Of a DNA stretch of 64,000 nt, positions 17,523 through 24,153 are shown piece by piece. The stretch lies in NCBI RefSeq assembly GCF_035917335.1, contig NZ_CP109067.1, forward strand, positions 2,541,001 to 2,605,000, in the 5' to 3' direction. The position numbers were made by a program, and so were the translations under genes. The notes below the pieces were generated by a model. The model had not been told where the DNA came from. It made no database searches and was given only the letters and a program-made list of their open reading frames with translations. Origin of the DNA: Micromonospora sp. NBC_01813 (lineage in GTDB: Bacteria > Actinomycetota > Actinomycetes > Mycobacteriales > Micromonosporaceae). How positions within the stretch are numbered: the first letter of the stretch is position 1; each line of letters begins with the position of its first letter.

Positions 17523-17800
17523 GCGATCGTTATGACGTGCGGCTGTCCCCAGGAGCAGCCCGCGCGCTGAGGGTTGGACCACCTCGCGGTCTTCCGGAGG
17601 CCGCCGCCTTCGCTGTGTACGAGTTCCTTGACGGACCACTGCGGGAGGACCCGTGGCGAGTGTCCAAGCCGTTGCGAGACGAGCTCGAAGGCTTCCGGGG
17701 AGCACGTCGGGGTGAGTACCGCGTCGTCCTTTCGGTCGACGAGGAACTCAGGGTCGTCGACGTCGTCCGAATCGACCACCGCACGAACATCTACCGTTGA
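17519..17800 (+). CDS. RelE/ParE-superfamily toxin
   Basis: A 93-residue RelE/ParE-fold toxin translated from GTG 17519, coupled to the antitoxin. The pattern YDVRLSPGAARALR, then the helix AAAFAVYEFLDGPLREDPWRVSKPL and the strands GARRGEYRVVLSVDEELRVVDVVRIDHR is typical of RelE, with Arg residues in the final strands where the mRNA-cleaving residues sit. A YefM-type antitoxin usually pairs with a RelE or YoeB-type mRNA interferase. The last codons coincide with the right end of the IS605-type remnant. Confidence 0.9.
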   Translation: MSDRYDVRLSPGAARALRVGPPRGLPEAAAFAVYEFLDGPLREDPWRVSKPLRDELEGFRGARRGEYRVVLSVDEELRVVDVVRIDHRTNIYR

Positions 17801-17838
17801 CGTCCTCCTCTTCCTGGAGGAAGAGGATTCCGGTCTGC
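17796..17838 (-). mobile_element. Right end of an IS200/IS605-type element
   Basis: On the minus strand, after the tnpB stop, the sequence runs GAATCC, then a perfect 9-bp hairpin (TCCTCTTCC / GGAAGAGGA, 17806-17827, loop TGGA), then AGGACGTCAACGG. This layout (GAATCC, subterminal hairpin, GGA-GTCAA) matches right ends of actinobacterial IS605-family elements as I know them. The hairpin may also terminate the toxin-antitoxin transcript. Confidence 0.5.
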
Positions 17839-18035
17839 TACACCCCGGAAGGGGTGAACTCCCGGTGGGTTACCGCTTCTCGGCGCGGTGCCGGCACGGG
17901 TGCTGGTCTTACCTGCGCTCCACGGTCGTTGAAGTCCGCCCGTCCGGCGGCCTTGATGTTGCGTGCGGCGTTGACGTCCCGGTCGTGAACGGCCCCGCAG
18001 GGACAGGACCACGACCTGACGTTGCCGCAGGTCGG
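17838..18035 (-). pseudogene. 3' remnant of IS200/IS605-family tnpB
   Basis: The frame ending at 17838 encodes the C-terminal zinc-ribbon and terminal tail of a TnpB (OrfB) protein: [19 protein letters not shown], followed by a basic tail ending EFTPSGV. Only the second CxxC pair of the ribbon is present; the preceding CxxC and the RuvC-like catalytic core are gone, since the frame turns non-homologous upstream of about 18035. It is non-functional and lies between the toxin gene and the tRNA-Val terminator. Confidence 0.75.
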
Positions 18036-18092
18036 TCTGGTTATTCGGTTCCCGGGTGCCGACTCGACCACAGGGTCACACGGCCCAGACAG

Positions 18093-18127
18093 AAACAGAG
18101 GCACCCCGCTTCGGGGTGCCTCTGTTT
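18093..18127 (-). terminator. Intrinsic terminator of tRNA-Val
   Basis: A 16-bp perfect stem (AAACAGAGGCACCCCG and its complement) with a 3-nt loop, ending in TTT, lies 5 nt downstream of the tRNA 3' end on the minus strand. It lies inside the putative integrated element. Confidence 0.85.
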
Positions 18128-18132
18128 GACGG

Positions 18133-18204
18133 TGGGCGATACTGGGATCGAACCAGTGACCTCTTCGGTGTGAACGAAGCGCTCTCCCCCTGAGCTAATC
18201 GCCC
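18133..18204 (-). tRNA. tRNA-Val(CAC)
   Basis: A 72-nt cloverleaf on the minus strand: acceptor GGGCGAT/ATCGCCC, D stem GCTC/GAGC, anticodon stem CTTCG/CGAAG around loop TTCACAC (anticodon CAC), T stem ACTGG/CCAGT with loop TTCGATC, and discriminator A at 18133. The CCA end is not encoded. Its 3' two thirds are repeated at 16965-17018. Confidence 0.97.
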
Positions 18205-18267
18205 TCGGCGCGGACGACTGTACCCGATCGTCCCGCCGACGCGCACATCCGGGTGCCCCGGGTGGGG

Positions 18268-18873
18268 TCAGGTCGTGGCGAGGTAGCGCAGGAAGCTGGC
18301 GATCACGTCGATGCCGAGACCCACCTTGAGCGAGACGACCAGCACGACCGCGACGAAGACCAGGCCTACGCCACCGAGACCCAACCGGACCGGCCAGCTC
18401 TGCCGTCTGGCCCACCGTGTCCAGCGCTGGACGTGCCGACGGGCGAAGGCGAGTAGTCGCTTGGCCCAGTGGAACTCGACGCCCCAGACCGCCAGACCGC
18501 CGAAGACGATCAGCCAGCCGGGGCCTGGCAACGGGATGAGCACCAGGCCAAGGGCGACGATCAGGGCGCCGAGGACGCCGATGCCGACCTTCAGCGCGAT
18601 GCGGCCGGTGGGGTTGGAGCGGATCAGCGCGAGGGTCACCCGGAACCGCTGCCGTAGCCCGGAAACCGTACGGGGCGCTTCCGGTTCTGGACTTTCAGTG
18701 ACGGTGACGGCGGCCGGCGAGGTGGTGCCGTTGTGGCGCCCGTTGGAGCCTGATCCCACAGGAACTCCTTCCGGCCCGGCCTGTCCGACAGCCTTGCCCA
18801 TCGGGTCGTACGGCGCATGACCCAGTGCTGAATTCTCGGTCATCCGCTTCGCGGAGGAGGGTTTTATGGCCAT
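18268..18873 (-). CDS. TIGR02611-family PGPGW membrane protein
   Basis: A 201-residue membrane protein. After a roughly 90-residue hydrophilic N-terminus come the family hallmark PLPGPGWLIVFGGLAVWGVE and FHWAKRLL, two adjacent membrane helices around the PGPGW motif (about 110-150) and a third near the C-terminus (GLVFVAVVLVVSLKVGLGI). ATG 18873 is preferred because GAGGGG lies just upstream. ATG 18885 and 18843 are alternatives. The function is unknown; the family is widespread in Actinobacteria. The tRNA-Val gene follows 63 bp downstream on the same strand. Confidence 0.85.
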   Translation of the reverse strand: MAIKPSSAKRMTENSALGHAPYDPMGKAVGQAGPEGVPVGSGSNGRHNGTTSPAAVTVTESPEPEAPRTVSGLRQRFRVTLALIRSNPTGRIALKVGIGVLGALIVALGLVLIPLPGPGWLIVFGGLAVWGVEFHWAKRLLAFARRHVQRWTRWARRQSWPVRLGLGGVGLVFVAVVLVVSLKVGLGIDVIASFLRYLATT

Positions 18874-19142
18874 TTTGCCCCTCATTGTCGCCCGCCCCGT
18901 CACCACAGGGCACCACTGGACGTTACCGGAGTGAGTCGACGTCTGAGTCACCCGACGCCGAGCACATCCAAGTACCCAAGCAGAACCGGACAAGCCACCT
19001 AAACAAGACATTCCTGGTGTATCCCGGAGCCGCTTCCCTCTACTGGGTGAGATCAGCGTTAGACGGAGCGTAATCAAATGCAGAACCTGAGTATGGGGAA
19101 AGCGGGGCAGGCGTCCCGCAGCGGTGCCGGGGGGAGAACGTC
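18874..19142. other. Divergent intergenic region between the PGPGW gene and ssgB
   Basis: About 270 bp without a supportable gene. It must hold the promoters of both divergent genes. I see the ssgB ribosome site (GGGGGGAG at about 19129-19136) but no convincing -35/-10 pair or inverted repeat. Confidence 0.5.
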
Positions 19143-19574
19143 ATGAGTGTCATCCGACCAACGACCGTCGAGGTCGAGACGTCACTGCGGCTCATCGCGC
19201 CGGACGCTACCGCGCTGCCGGTACGGGCCAGCCTGCGCTACGAACCGTCCGATCCGTACGCCGTGCATGTGCTGTTCCACGCGGAATCAGCCGGCGGCGA
19301 GGCGGTCAGCTGGTCGTTCGCCCGCGAGCTGCTGGTCACCGGGCTCGACGAGCCGGCCGGTATCGGCGACGTACGGGTCTGGCCATGGGCGACACCACGG
19401 GGAGACTTCGTCGCGCTCGCGCTGAGTTCCCCCGACGGCAACGCACTGTTCGAGGTACCCCGCAGCGTCCTGGTCCGGTTCCTGCGCCGCACCTACGTGG
19501 TGGTACCTCGGGGCCGCGAATCCGACCACCTGGACGTGGACACCGCCGTCAACCGGCTGCTTGCCGGCCGCTGA
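19143..19574 (+). CDS. ssgB: SsgB-like sporulation and cell-division regulator (SsgA family)
   Basis: A 143-residue SsgA-like protein. The family core is visible throughout: VETSLRLIAPDATALPVRASLRY, DPYAVHVLFHAE, WSFARELLVTGLDEPAGIGDVRVWP and LALSSPDGNALFEVPRSVLVRFLRR. In Streptomyces SsgB recruits FtsZ to septation sites together with SsgA. SsgB is the member conserved across morphologically complex actinomycetes, and the single-domain length fits it. ATG 19143 is preceded by GGGGGGAG. Confidence 0.92.
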   Translation: MSVIRPTTVEVETSLRLIAPDATALPVRASLRYEPSDPYAVHVLFHAESAGGEAVSWSFARELLVTGLDEPAGIGDVRVWPWATPRGDFVALALSSPDGNALFEVPRSVLVRFLRRTYVVVPRGRESDHLDVDTAVNRLLAGR

Positions 19575-19628
19575 ACGGAACGGCCGTTTCGCGCCGAATC
19601 GGTGACGAACCCGGCTGTTTCGCGTGAC

Positions 19629-19655
19629 GGGAGTACGGCGATGCGCCGTACTCCC
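19629..19655 (+). terminator. Intrinsic terminator after ssgB
   Basis: Perfect 12-bp stem GGGAGTACGGCG / CGCCGTACTCCC with a 3-nt ATG loop, 55 bp after the ssgB stop. Outer CGTGAC/GTCACG arms could lengthen the structure. There is no U tract, as is common in actinomycetes. Confidence 0.7.
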
Positions 19656-19726
19656 GCCGCTGACGTCACGGAACCTCGTCCGCGCTCCGGATGCGATCCG
19701 GCCCGGTCGCGGTTACCGTCGAAGCA

Positions 19727-20749
19727 ATGGCTCAGCCCGATCAGCTCGACCACCGGATTCCGGACGCTTCACCGGGTCCGCCCGGGCCGGCGATCACCGC
19801 AGCTACCCTGCGCGACCTTCTGACCACTGAGAATCCCCGTCGACCGCAGTTGCTGCGACACGAAGAGCTGCTACTGGTCACCGTCGGCCACGGCAGCCAC
19901 GACATCGACTTCGTGACGTACCCGTGCCGGCCTGGCACGCTGCTGCGGGCCGGTGTGGGCCAGGTGGTACGGCCGGGAGCGCAACCTGGCCTCGACGCGA
20001 TCGTGGTGCGTTGGCGCGCCGATCACGACCTGCCGGCCGCAGGCTGGGACACCAGGCATCGTGACGCCGGGGGCGACCACGTCGCGCCCCACGGGCAAGC
20101 CTGCTGGCAACTCGCCGGGGAGACCGAGGACGCCATCATCACCGAGGTCAGCCAACTCGTGGTGGACAGCCGGCGACCGCACCGGTCCCGACTGGTCGAC
20201 GAACTGCTCCGCCACCAGCTCCGGGTTCTGTTGCTGCGGATCGCCCTGCTGCCCGAGGAAACCGCGGCCGGCGTCGACCGTGGGGTGCCGGGAGCCGGGC
20301 GTGACATGGCCGGCGAGCTGGCCAACGGTTCCTCCCGGCGGGACACCTTCCGGCAGTTCCGGGCCGAGGTCGAACGCGACTTCGCCCGCACCCGGCGGGT
20401 CGAGGAGTACGCCGAGCGGCTGCAGTGCGCCGTACGCACCCTCACCCGGGCGAGCCTGGACGTGACCGGCCGGACCGCCAAGCAGGTCATCGACGACCGG
20501 GTCGCGTTGCAGGCGAAGCGGCTGCTGGCCGCTACCAGTCTGCCGGTCGCCGAGATCGGTCAGCGGCTCGGCTTCGCCGAGCCGACCAACTTCGGTCGGT
20601 TCTTCCAACGTGAGGTCGGCTGCAGCCCGGGCACGTTCCGTGCCGGGATCACCGACCGGCCTCCGGTGACCGGCCCGGTCGCCGCGACCGGCATGATAGG
20701 AACGTGCAGATCTCCGCGCGCGGCGACTATGCGGTACGAGCAGCACTGA
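19727..20749 (+). CDS. AraC-family transcriptional regulator
   Basis: A 340-residue regulator. The N-terminal half is a cupin-like sensor (LLRHEELLLVTVGHGSHDIDFVTYPCRPGTLL), and the C-terminal part (about 200-310) is a double helix-turn-helix of the AraC type: EEYAERLQCAVRTLTRASLDVTG and LPVAEIGQRLGFAEPTNFGRFFQREVGCSP. The start at 19727 is chosen from the beginning of the plausible protein; no strong ribosome site is visible, and 19691 is an alternative. The 3' end runs 46 bp past the start of the next gene in another frame, adding a tail of about 35 residues beyond the AraC domain. Confidence 0.85.
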   Translation: MAQPDQLDHRIPDASPGPPGPAITAATLRDLLTTENPRRPQLLRHEELLLVTVGHGSHDIDFVTYPCRPGTLLRAGVGQVVRPGAQPGLDAIVVRWRADHDLPAAGWDTRHRDAGGDHVAPHGQACWQLAGETEDAIITEVSQLVVDSRRPHRSRLVDELLRHQLRVLLLRIALLPEETAAGVDRGVPGAGRDMAGELANGSSRRDTFRQFRAEVERDFARTRRVEEYAERLQCAVRTLTRASLDVTGRTAKQVIDDRVALQAKRLLAATSLPVAEIGQRLGFAEPTNFGRFFQREVGCSPGTFRAGITDRPPVTGPVAATGMIGTCRSPRAATMRYEQH

Positions 20750-21159
20750 TCCTGGCCGCCGCCTACCCGACGCTGATGTCCACCCAGGCGATCGCCGCCG
20801 AGCAGGACATGCCCCGCAAGTTCCTCGAGGCTGTCCTGGCCGACCTGCGCCGGGGTGGGGTGGTGCGCGCCCAGCGTGGTGCGGAGGGCGGCTACACGTT
20901 GGCGCAGCCGCCGCGCGACGTCACCATCGGTATGGTCCTGCGGGCGGTCGACGGGCCACTCGCCGGGGTGCGTGGCCTGCGTCCGGAGGAGACCCGCTAC
21001 GACGGTGCCGCGGAGAATCTGCCCCGGGTGTGGGTCGCCGTCCGCGCGGCGGTCCGCGAGGTGGTCGACGAGGTCAGCCTCACCGAGGTGCTCAGTGGCC
21101 GGATGTCGGCACAGGTGCGCAAGCTGACCCTCAAGCCGGATGCCTGGGAGTCCCGCTGA
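20704..21159 (+). CDS. Rrf2-family transcriptional regulator without Fe-S cysteines
   Basis: A 151-residue Rrf2 regulator from GTG 20704 with AGGAA upstream. The winged helix is clear: ISARGDYAVRAALILAA, STQAIAAEQDMPRKFLEAVLADLRRGGVVRAQRG and EGGYTLAQPP. IscR and NsrR carry three Cys for an iron-sulphur cluster in the region after this; this protein has none, so it resembles the cluster-free members such as CymR. The start lies inside the 3' end of the AraC gene. Confidence 0.88.
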   Translation: MQISARGDYAVRAALILAAAYPTLMSTQAIAAEQDMPRKFLEAVLADLRRGGVVRAQRGAEGGYTLAQPPRDVTIGMVLRAVDGPLAGVRGLRPEETRYDGAAENLPRVWVAVRAAVREVVDEVSLTEVLSGRMSAQVRKLTLKPDAWESR

Positions 21160-21245
21160 CGGCTCGGCCCCGGGCCTGGTTTGCGGATCGACGCGGCTGG
21201 GAATTGACGACGCCACCTGCTGTTGGCAAACAAAGGAGCGCGGCG

Positions 21246-21425
21246 ATGGGTCTGATGTTCCGCAAGCGCAAGCGGTTCGGTCCACTTCAGCTGAACTTCA
21301 CCGAGAACGGTTTCTCCTCGTGGAGCATCCGGATCGGTAAATGGTCGTGGAACTCGCGGGCCCGGGTGCACCGCTACGACCTGCCCGGCCCGCTGTCGTG
21401 GAAGCAGGACAAGTCCCGCAGATAG
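21246..21425 (+). CDS. DUF4236-like small protein
   Basis: A 59-residue basic protein beginning MGLMFRKRKRFGPLQLNFTENG, the pattern of DUF4236 proteins (short beta-rich proteins of unknown role that start with an FRKR-like motif). AAGGAG lies upstream. It is followed by a strong terminator, so it is probably a single-gene unit. Confidence 0.7.
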   Translation: MGLMFRKRKRFGPLQLNFTENGFSSWSIRIGKWSWNSRARVHRYDLPGPLSWKQDKSRR

Positions 21426-21450
21426 CCGGATGCGGTCAGCCGGCGTGTGC

Positions 21451-21490
21451 TCGGGGAGGGCTCGGGGAGATTCTCCCCGGGCCCTCCCCG
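21451..21490 (+). terminator. Intrinsic terminator
   Basis: A long GC-rich hairpin (GGGGAGGG and CGGGGAGA pairing with TCTCCCCG and CCCTCCCC) follows the DUF4236-like gene by about 25 bp and is followed by TTT. Confidence 0.75.
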
Positions 21491-21510
21491 TTTGCGGCAA
21501 TAATAGCTAT

Positions 21511-22068
21511 ATGTCCGACCTGGCCCAGCCCGGCGTCTCCGCCCCGCCCCACGATCCACGCCGGGCCGAAGTGTGGCACACCACCGTCATCTGCCTGCTC
21601 CTGATCGCGCTCTACTATCTGGTGCCGATCGAACCCGGCGTGACGGGCCTGCACCGGGCCGTACGCGGGGTGATCACCACCGTCGGCGTGGTGCTGATCG
21701 CCGCCATGGTGCTGCGCCAGATCCGCCGGCAGATCACCGCCGACTCGTCGGACGTGCGCCTCACCCGGCTGGCGATCACACTGGTCGGTGGGGTCACCGC
21801 GTTCGCCCTGGCAGACCTGGTGATCTCGTTCAGCGACCCCGATCAGTTCGTCAACATGACCACCAAGACCGACGCGCTGTACTTCGCCATCGGCACCCTC
21901 ACCACCGTCGGCTACGGCGACGTGCACGCCCAGGGCCAACTCGCCCGGGCGGCGGTCTGCGTACAAATGGTGTTCAGCGTCGGGGTGCTCGCCACCGGCG
22001 CGTCACTGCTGGTCAAGCGCTGGACCGAGCAGGCGAGCCGGCAGGCGGCACCGTCGCGACGACGGTGA
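21511..22068 (+). CDS. Two-TM potassium channel family protein
   Basis: A 185-residue ion-channel protein with the selectivity filter TLTTVGYGD at about residues 129-137, preceded by the pore helix TDALYFAIG and followed by a membrane helix (AAVCVQMVFSVGVLATGASLLV). Upstream there are two further hydrophobic segments (TVICLLLIALYYLV, VITTVGVVLIAAMVL) and one at about 89-108. No regulatory RCK domain is attached. No Shine-Dalgarno is present. An AATAAT -10-like box at 21499-21504 ends 6 nt before the ATG, suggesting a leaderless mRNA. The last 56 bp overlap the convergent gene. Confidence 0.88.
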   Translation: MSDLAQPGVSAPPHDPRRAEVWHTTVICLLLIALYYLVPIEPGVTGLHRAVRGVITTVGVVLIAAMVLRQIRRQITADSSDVRLTRLAITLVGGVTAFALADLVISFSDPDQFVNMTTKTDALYFAIGTLTTVGYGDVHAQGQLARAAVCVQMVFSVGVLATGASLLVKRWTEQASRQAAPSRRR

Positions 22069-22969
22069 CGTCACCGCCGAGGCGGCCGTCCACCGGATCA
22101 CGGCGTACCTCGCCGTCGGCGAGCAGGTCCACCAGTGCGCCGTTGACGTCACCGGCCCGGTAGGCGGTCTCGGTCACCGCGAAGCTCCGCAACTCGGCGA
22201 CGGTCCGCCGACCCCGCGCCGCGAGGTGGGCGAGCAGCGCGCCACTCAGCGACGCGAGGGCCGGCCCGGCCGTCGGTGCGACCACCATCGGTACGTCGTC
22301 GGCGTCCGCCGTACGCAGCAGGGTCCCGGCCGGTACGTCCAGCGCCCACAGGGCGTCCTTGAACGCCTCGATCCGCTTGCCGGATCCGGTGGCGAAGGCC
22401 AGCCGGAGCGCCGTGGCGGCACCGTCCGGGCCGGACTCGCCCGCCGGCACCAGCTCGACCACGGTGACCAGCGGGAAGCCCGCCCGGGTCAGCTCGGCGC
22501 GCAGCTCGCGTGACGGGTCCGCCGCACCGACGATCAGCACCTCGGCGGGCCGACCGACGCTCACCGACCGCCACAGCGCCGGCGTGGCCGCCGACTCGCC
22601 GCCGAGATCCGCGTAGCAGAACAGCGGCGATCGCGCGGCGGCGGCAGCGGTCACCGCGACCGGGACCATCGCCGGACCGCCGGCGAGCAGGTGGACCGAC
22701 ACCGACGGCGGCAGCGCGGCCGGGCCGGTGGTCGCCGTGGTCGCCTCCGTCGCCGTGGTCAGCGTGACGATCGACAACTGCCGGCCGGCGAGCAGGTCGC
22801 CGCGGGTCTCGACCGCCCGCAGAGCGGCGTCGGCCGCGCCGTCGTCCGATCCCTGGTACGCCTGGACGAAGGTGGCCCGGCGGGCCTGGCGCAGTGCCGC
22901 CGGCAGCCAGGTGCCGAGGTGACGCAGCAGCAACTCGCGCGTGATGGTGCCCATCGGGTCGGCTGTCAT
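22013..22969 (-). CDS. Conserved hypothetical protein, possibly related to three-Cys-motif partner (TcmP) proteins
   Basis: A 318-residue soluble protein. The opening LLLRHLGTWLPAALRQARRATFVQAYQG and the later KRIEAFKDALWALDVPAG resemble the corresponding segments of TcmP-like proteins (methyltransferase-like fold; their equivalent is MKEAMWKVDPTG), and the C-terminal 75 residues look like a winged helix (LLAHLAARGRRTVAELRSFAV). No SAM-binding glycine motif is evident. The relationship is a weak inference from memory of the family. The 3' end overlaps the channel gene by 56 bp, convergently. Confidence 0.6.
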   Translation of the reverse strand: MTADPMGTITRELLLRHLGTWLPAALRQARRATFVQAYQGSDDGAADAALRAVETRGDLLAGRQLSIVTLTTATEATTATTGPAALPPSVSVHLLAGGPAMVPVAVTAAAAARSPLFCYADLGGESAATPALWRSVSVGRPAEVLIVGAADPSRELRAELTRAGFPLVTVVELVPAGESGPDGAATALRLAFATGSGKRIEAFKDALWALDVPAGTLLRTADADDVPMVVAPTAGPALASLSGALLAHLAARGRRTVAELRSFAVTETAYRAGDVNGALVDLLADGEVRRDPVDGRLGGDVTVVATVPPAGSPARSSA

Positions 22970-23049
22970 CCGTCCGTTCTACCGGTTGCCGTCGCCGGCG
23001 GCAGCGGCGGGCTGGTGCGGCGCACCGTGATCCGCCCGGTGTCGGGTGG

Positions 23050-23571
23050 TCAGACCGGCACCGAGATGCCGACGCCGCCCCGGGTCTGTGCGCCGTACCG
23101 CTGCTTCTCCCTGGCCAGGTCGAGCGGGCGGATCCGCTTGCGCGCGGCGAGCGCCTGTTCGTCGAGTTGGTCGGCCGGCACCAGCCAGACGACCTCGAAC
23201 TCCAACCCGTCGGGGTCCTTGCCGTAGAGGCTCTTGGTGGTGCCGTGGTCGGAGGTGCCGACCAGGGCGCTGGCGGCGGCGAGCCGGGTCGCGAGCAGGT
23301 CGAGTTCGTCGAGCGTGTCCACCTCCCAGGCGAGGTGGTAGAGGCCGACGGTGCTGCGGCCGGCACCGGACGGGCCGGCGTGCGCGCCGATCTCGAACAG
23401 GCCGAGGTCGTGATCGTTGGTGGAGCCCGGGGCCTGCAGGAAGGCCGCGCCGGCGAACCCGTCGGGTGCCATCGGCACGGCGGTGAAGCCGAGGACGTCG
23501 CGGTAGAAGGCGAGGCTGCGGTCGAGGCGGGCGACGAAGAGCACGGCGTGGTTGAGGCGGTGGATTCCCAT
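23050..23571 (-). CDS. VOC (glyoxalase/dioxygenase fold) family protein
   Basis: A 173-residue vicinal-oxygen-chelate protein. Two beta-alpha-beta-beta-beta units are visible: HRLNHAVLFVARLDRSLAFYRDVLGF and VGLYHLAWEVDTLDELDLLATRL, ending in SLYGKDPDGLEFEVVWLVP. The metal ligands of the fold are probably His near the start, His in LYHLAWEV and Glu in LEFEVVW. Start ATG 23571 is followed by the family's first strand. It is divergent from a MarR-type regulator 59 bp away, a common pair in which the regulator responds to an electrophile or aromatic. Confidence 0.85.
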   Translation of the reverse strand: MGIHRLNHAVLFVARLDRSLAFYRDVLGFTAVPMAPDGFAGAAFLQAPGSTNDHDLGLFEIGAHAGPSGAGRSTVGLYHLAWEVDTLDELDLLATRLAAASALVGTSDHGTTKSLYGKDPDGLEFEVVWLVPADQLDEQALAARKRIRPLDLAREKQRYGAQTRGGVGISVPV

Positions 23572-23589
23572 GTCCGGAACAGTAGCGCG

Positions 23590-23623
23590 ATTTAGTTTAA
23601 CGCTCAACCATCTCCGGTATGAT
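23590..23623 (+). promoter_or_regulatory. Shared VOC/MarR control region
   Basis: TATGAT at 23618-23623 ends exactly 7 nt before ATG 23631, giving a probable leaderless mRNA for the MarR gene. The AT-rich repeat TTTAGTTTAACGCTCAA at about 23591-23607 covers the -35 position and is a candidate MarR operator controlling both divergent genes. Confidence 0.5.
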
Positions 23624-23630
23624 GGTCGCC

Positions 23631-24095
23631 ATGACCCGATGGCTCGACGACGACGAACAGCGGACCTGGCGGGCGTACCTGCACGCGAGCCGGGCGCTGG
23701 CCGCCGCCCTGGACCGCGAACTGCAGAGCCGGTCCGGGATGCCGCACGCCTACTACGAGATCCTGGTACGCCTGTCGGAGGTGCCCGGGCGCACGCTGCG
23801 GATGAGCGAGCTCGCCGACGCCACCGATTCCTCCCGCAGCCGGCTGTCCCACGCGGTGTCCCGGCTGGAGGAGTACGGCTGGGTGCGGCGCGAGGAGTGT
23901 CCGACCGACCGCCGCGGCCAGTTAGCGGTGCTGACCGAGCCAGGGTTCGCCGCGCTCGCCGACGCTGCCCCGGGCCACGTGGACGCGGTCCGGCGACACC
24001 TGTTCGACCAGCTCACCCCGGCCCAGATCGACCAGCTACTTAACATCAGCGAGGCACTAGTCAAGCATCTGACGGGTAACAATCCGCCACCATGA
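23631..24095 (+). CDS. MarR-family transcriptional regulator
   Basis: A 154-residue MarR protein: RTWRAYLHASRALAAALDREL, then the winged helix MSELADATDSSRSRLSHAVSRLEEYGWVRREECPTDRRGQLAVLT. The start is set at ATG 23631, because no ribosome site precedes the two earlier ATGs (23619, 23622), and the first of those overlaps a TATGAT -10 box positioned to start transcription at 23631. It probably represses itself and the VOC gene. Confidence 0.9.
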   Translation: MTRWLDDDEQRTWRAYLHASRALAAALDRELQSRSGMPHAYYEILVRLSEVPGRTLRMSELADATDSSRSRLSHAVSRLEEYGWVRREECPTDRRGQLAVLTEPGFAALADAAPGHVDAVRRHLFDQLTPAQIDQLLNISEALVKHLTGNNPPP

Positions 24096-24153
24096 GCGAA
24101 CTGTCCCACATCAGACCCTTGTACAGACCGTCGTTGGACACGCACGATGGGAC

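Larger units (their letters stand above)
16965..18184. mobile_element. 1.17-kb tRNA-Val-associated mini-element (remnant) with toxin-antitoxin cargo
   Basis: Two 54-bp repeats of the tRNA-Val 3' end bound a segment holding a YefM/RelE-type toxin-antitoxin pair and a tnpB fragment, with no integrase. The full tRNA lies at the right end with its own hairpin terminator inside the element. The partial copy at the left end abuts a second terminator outside. This matches the geometry of integration into a tRNA 3' end, with the element supplying a new 3' end. It is probably a deleted remnant of a larger integrative element, or a small element mobilised by an integrase encoded elsewhere. Confidence 0.7.
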
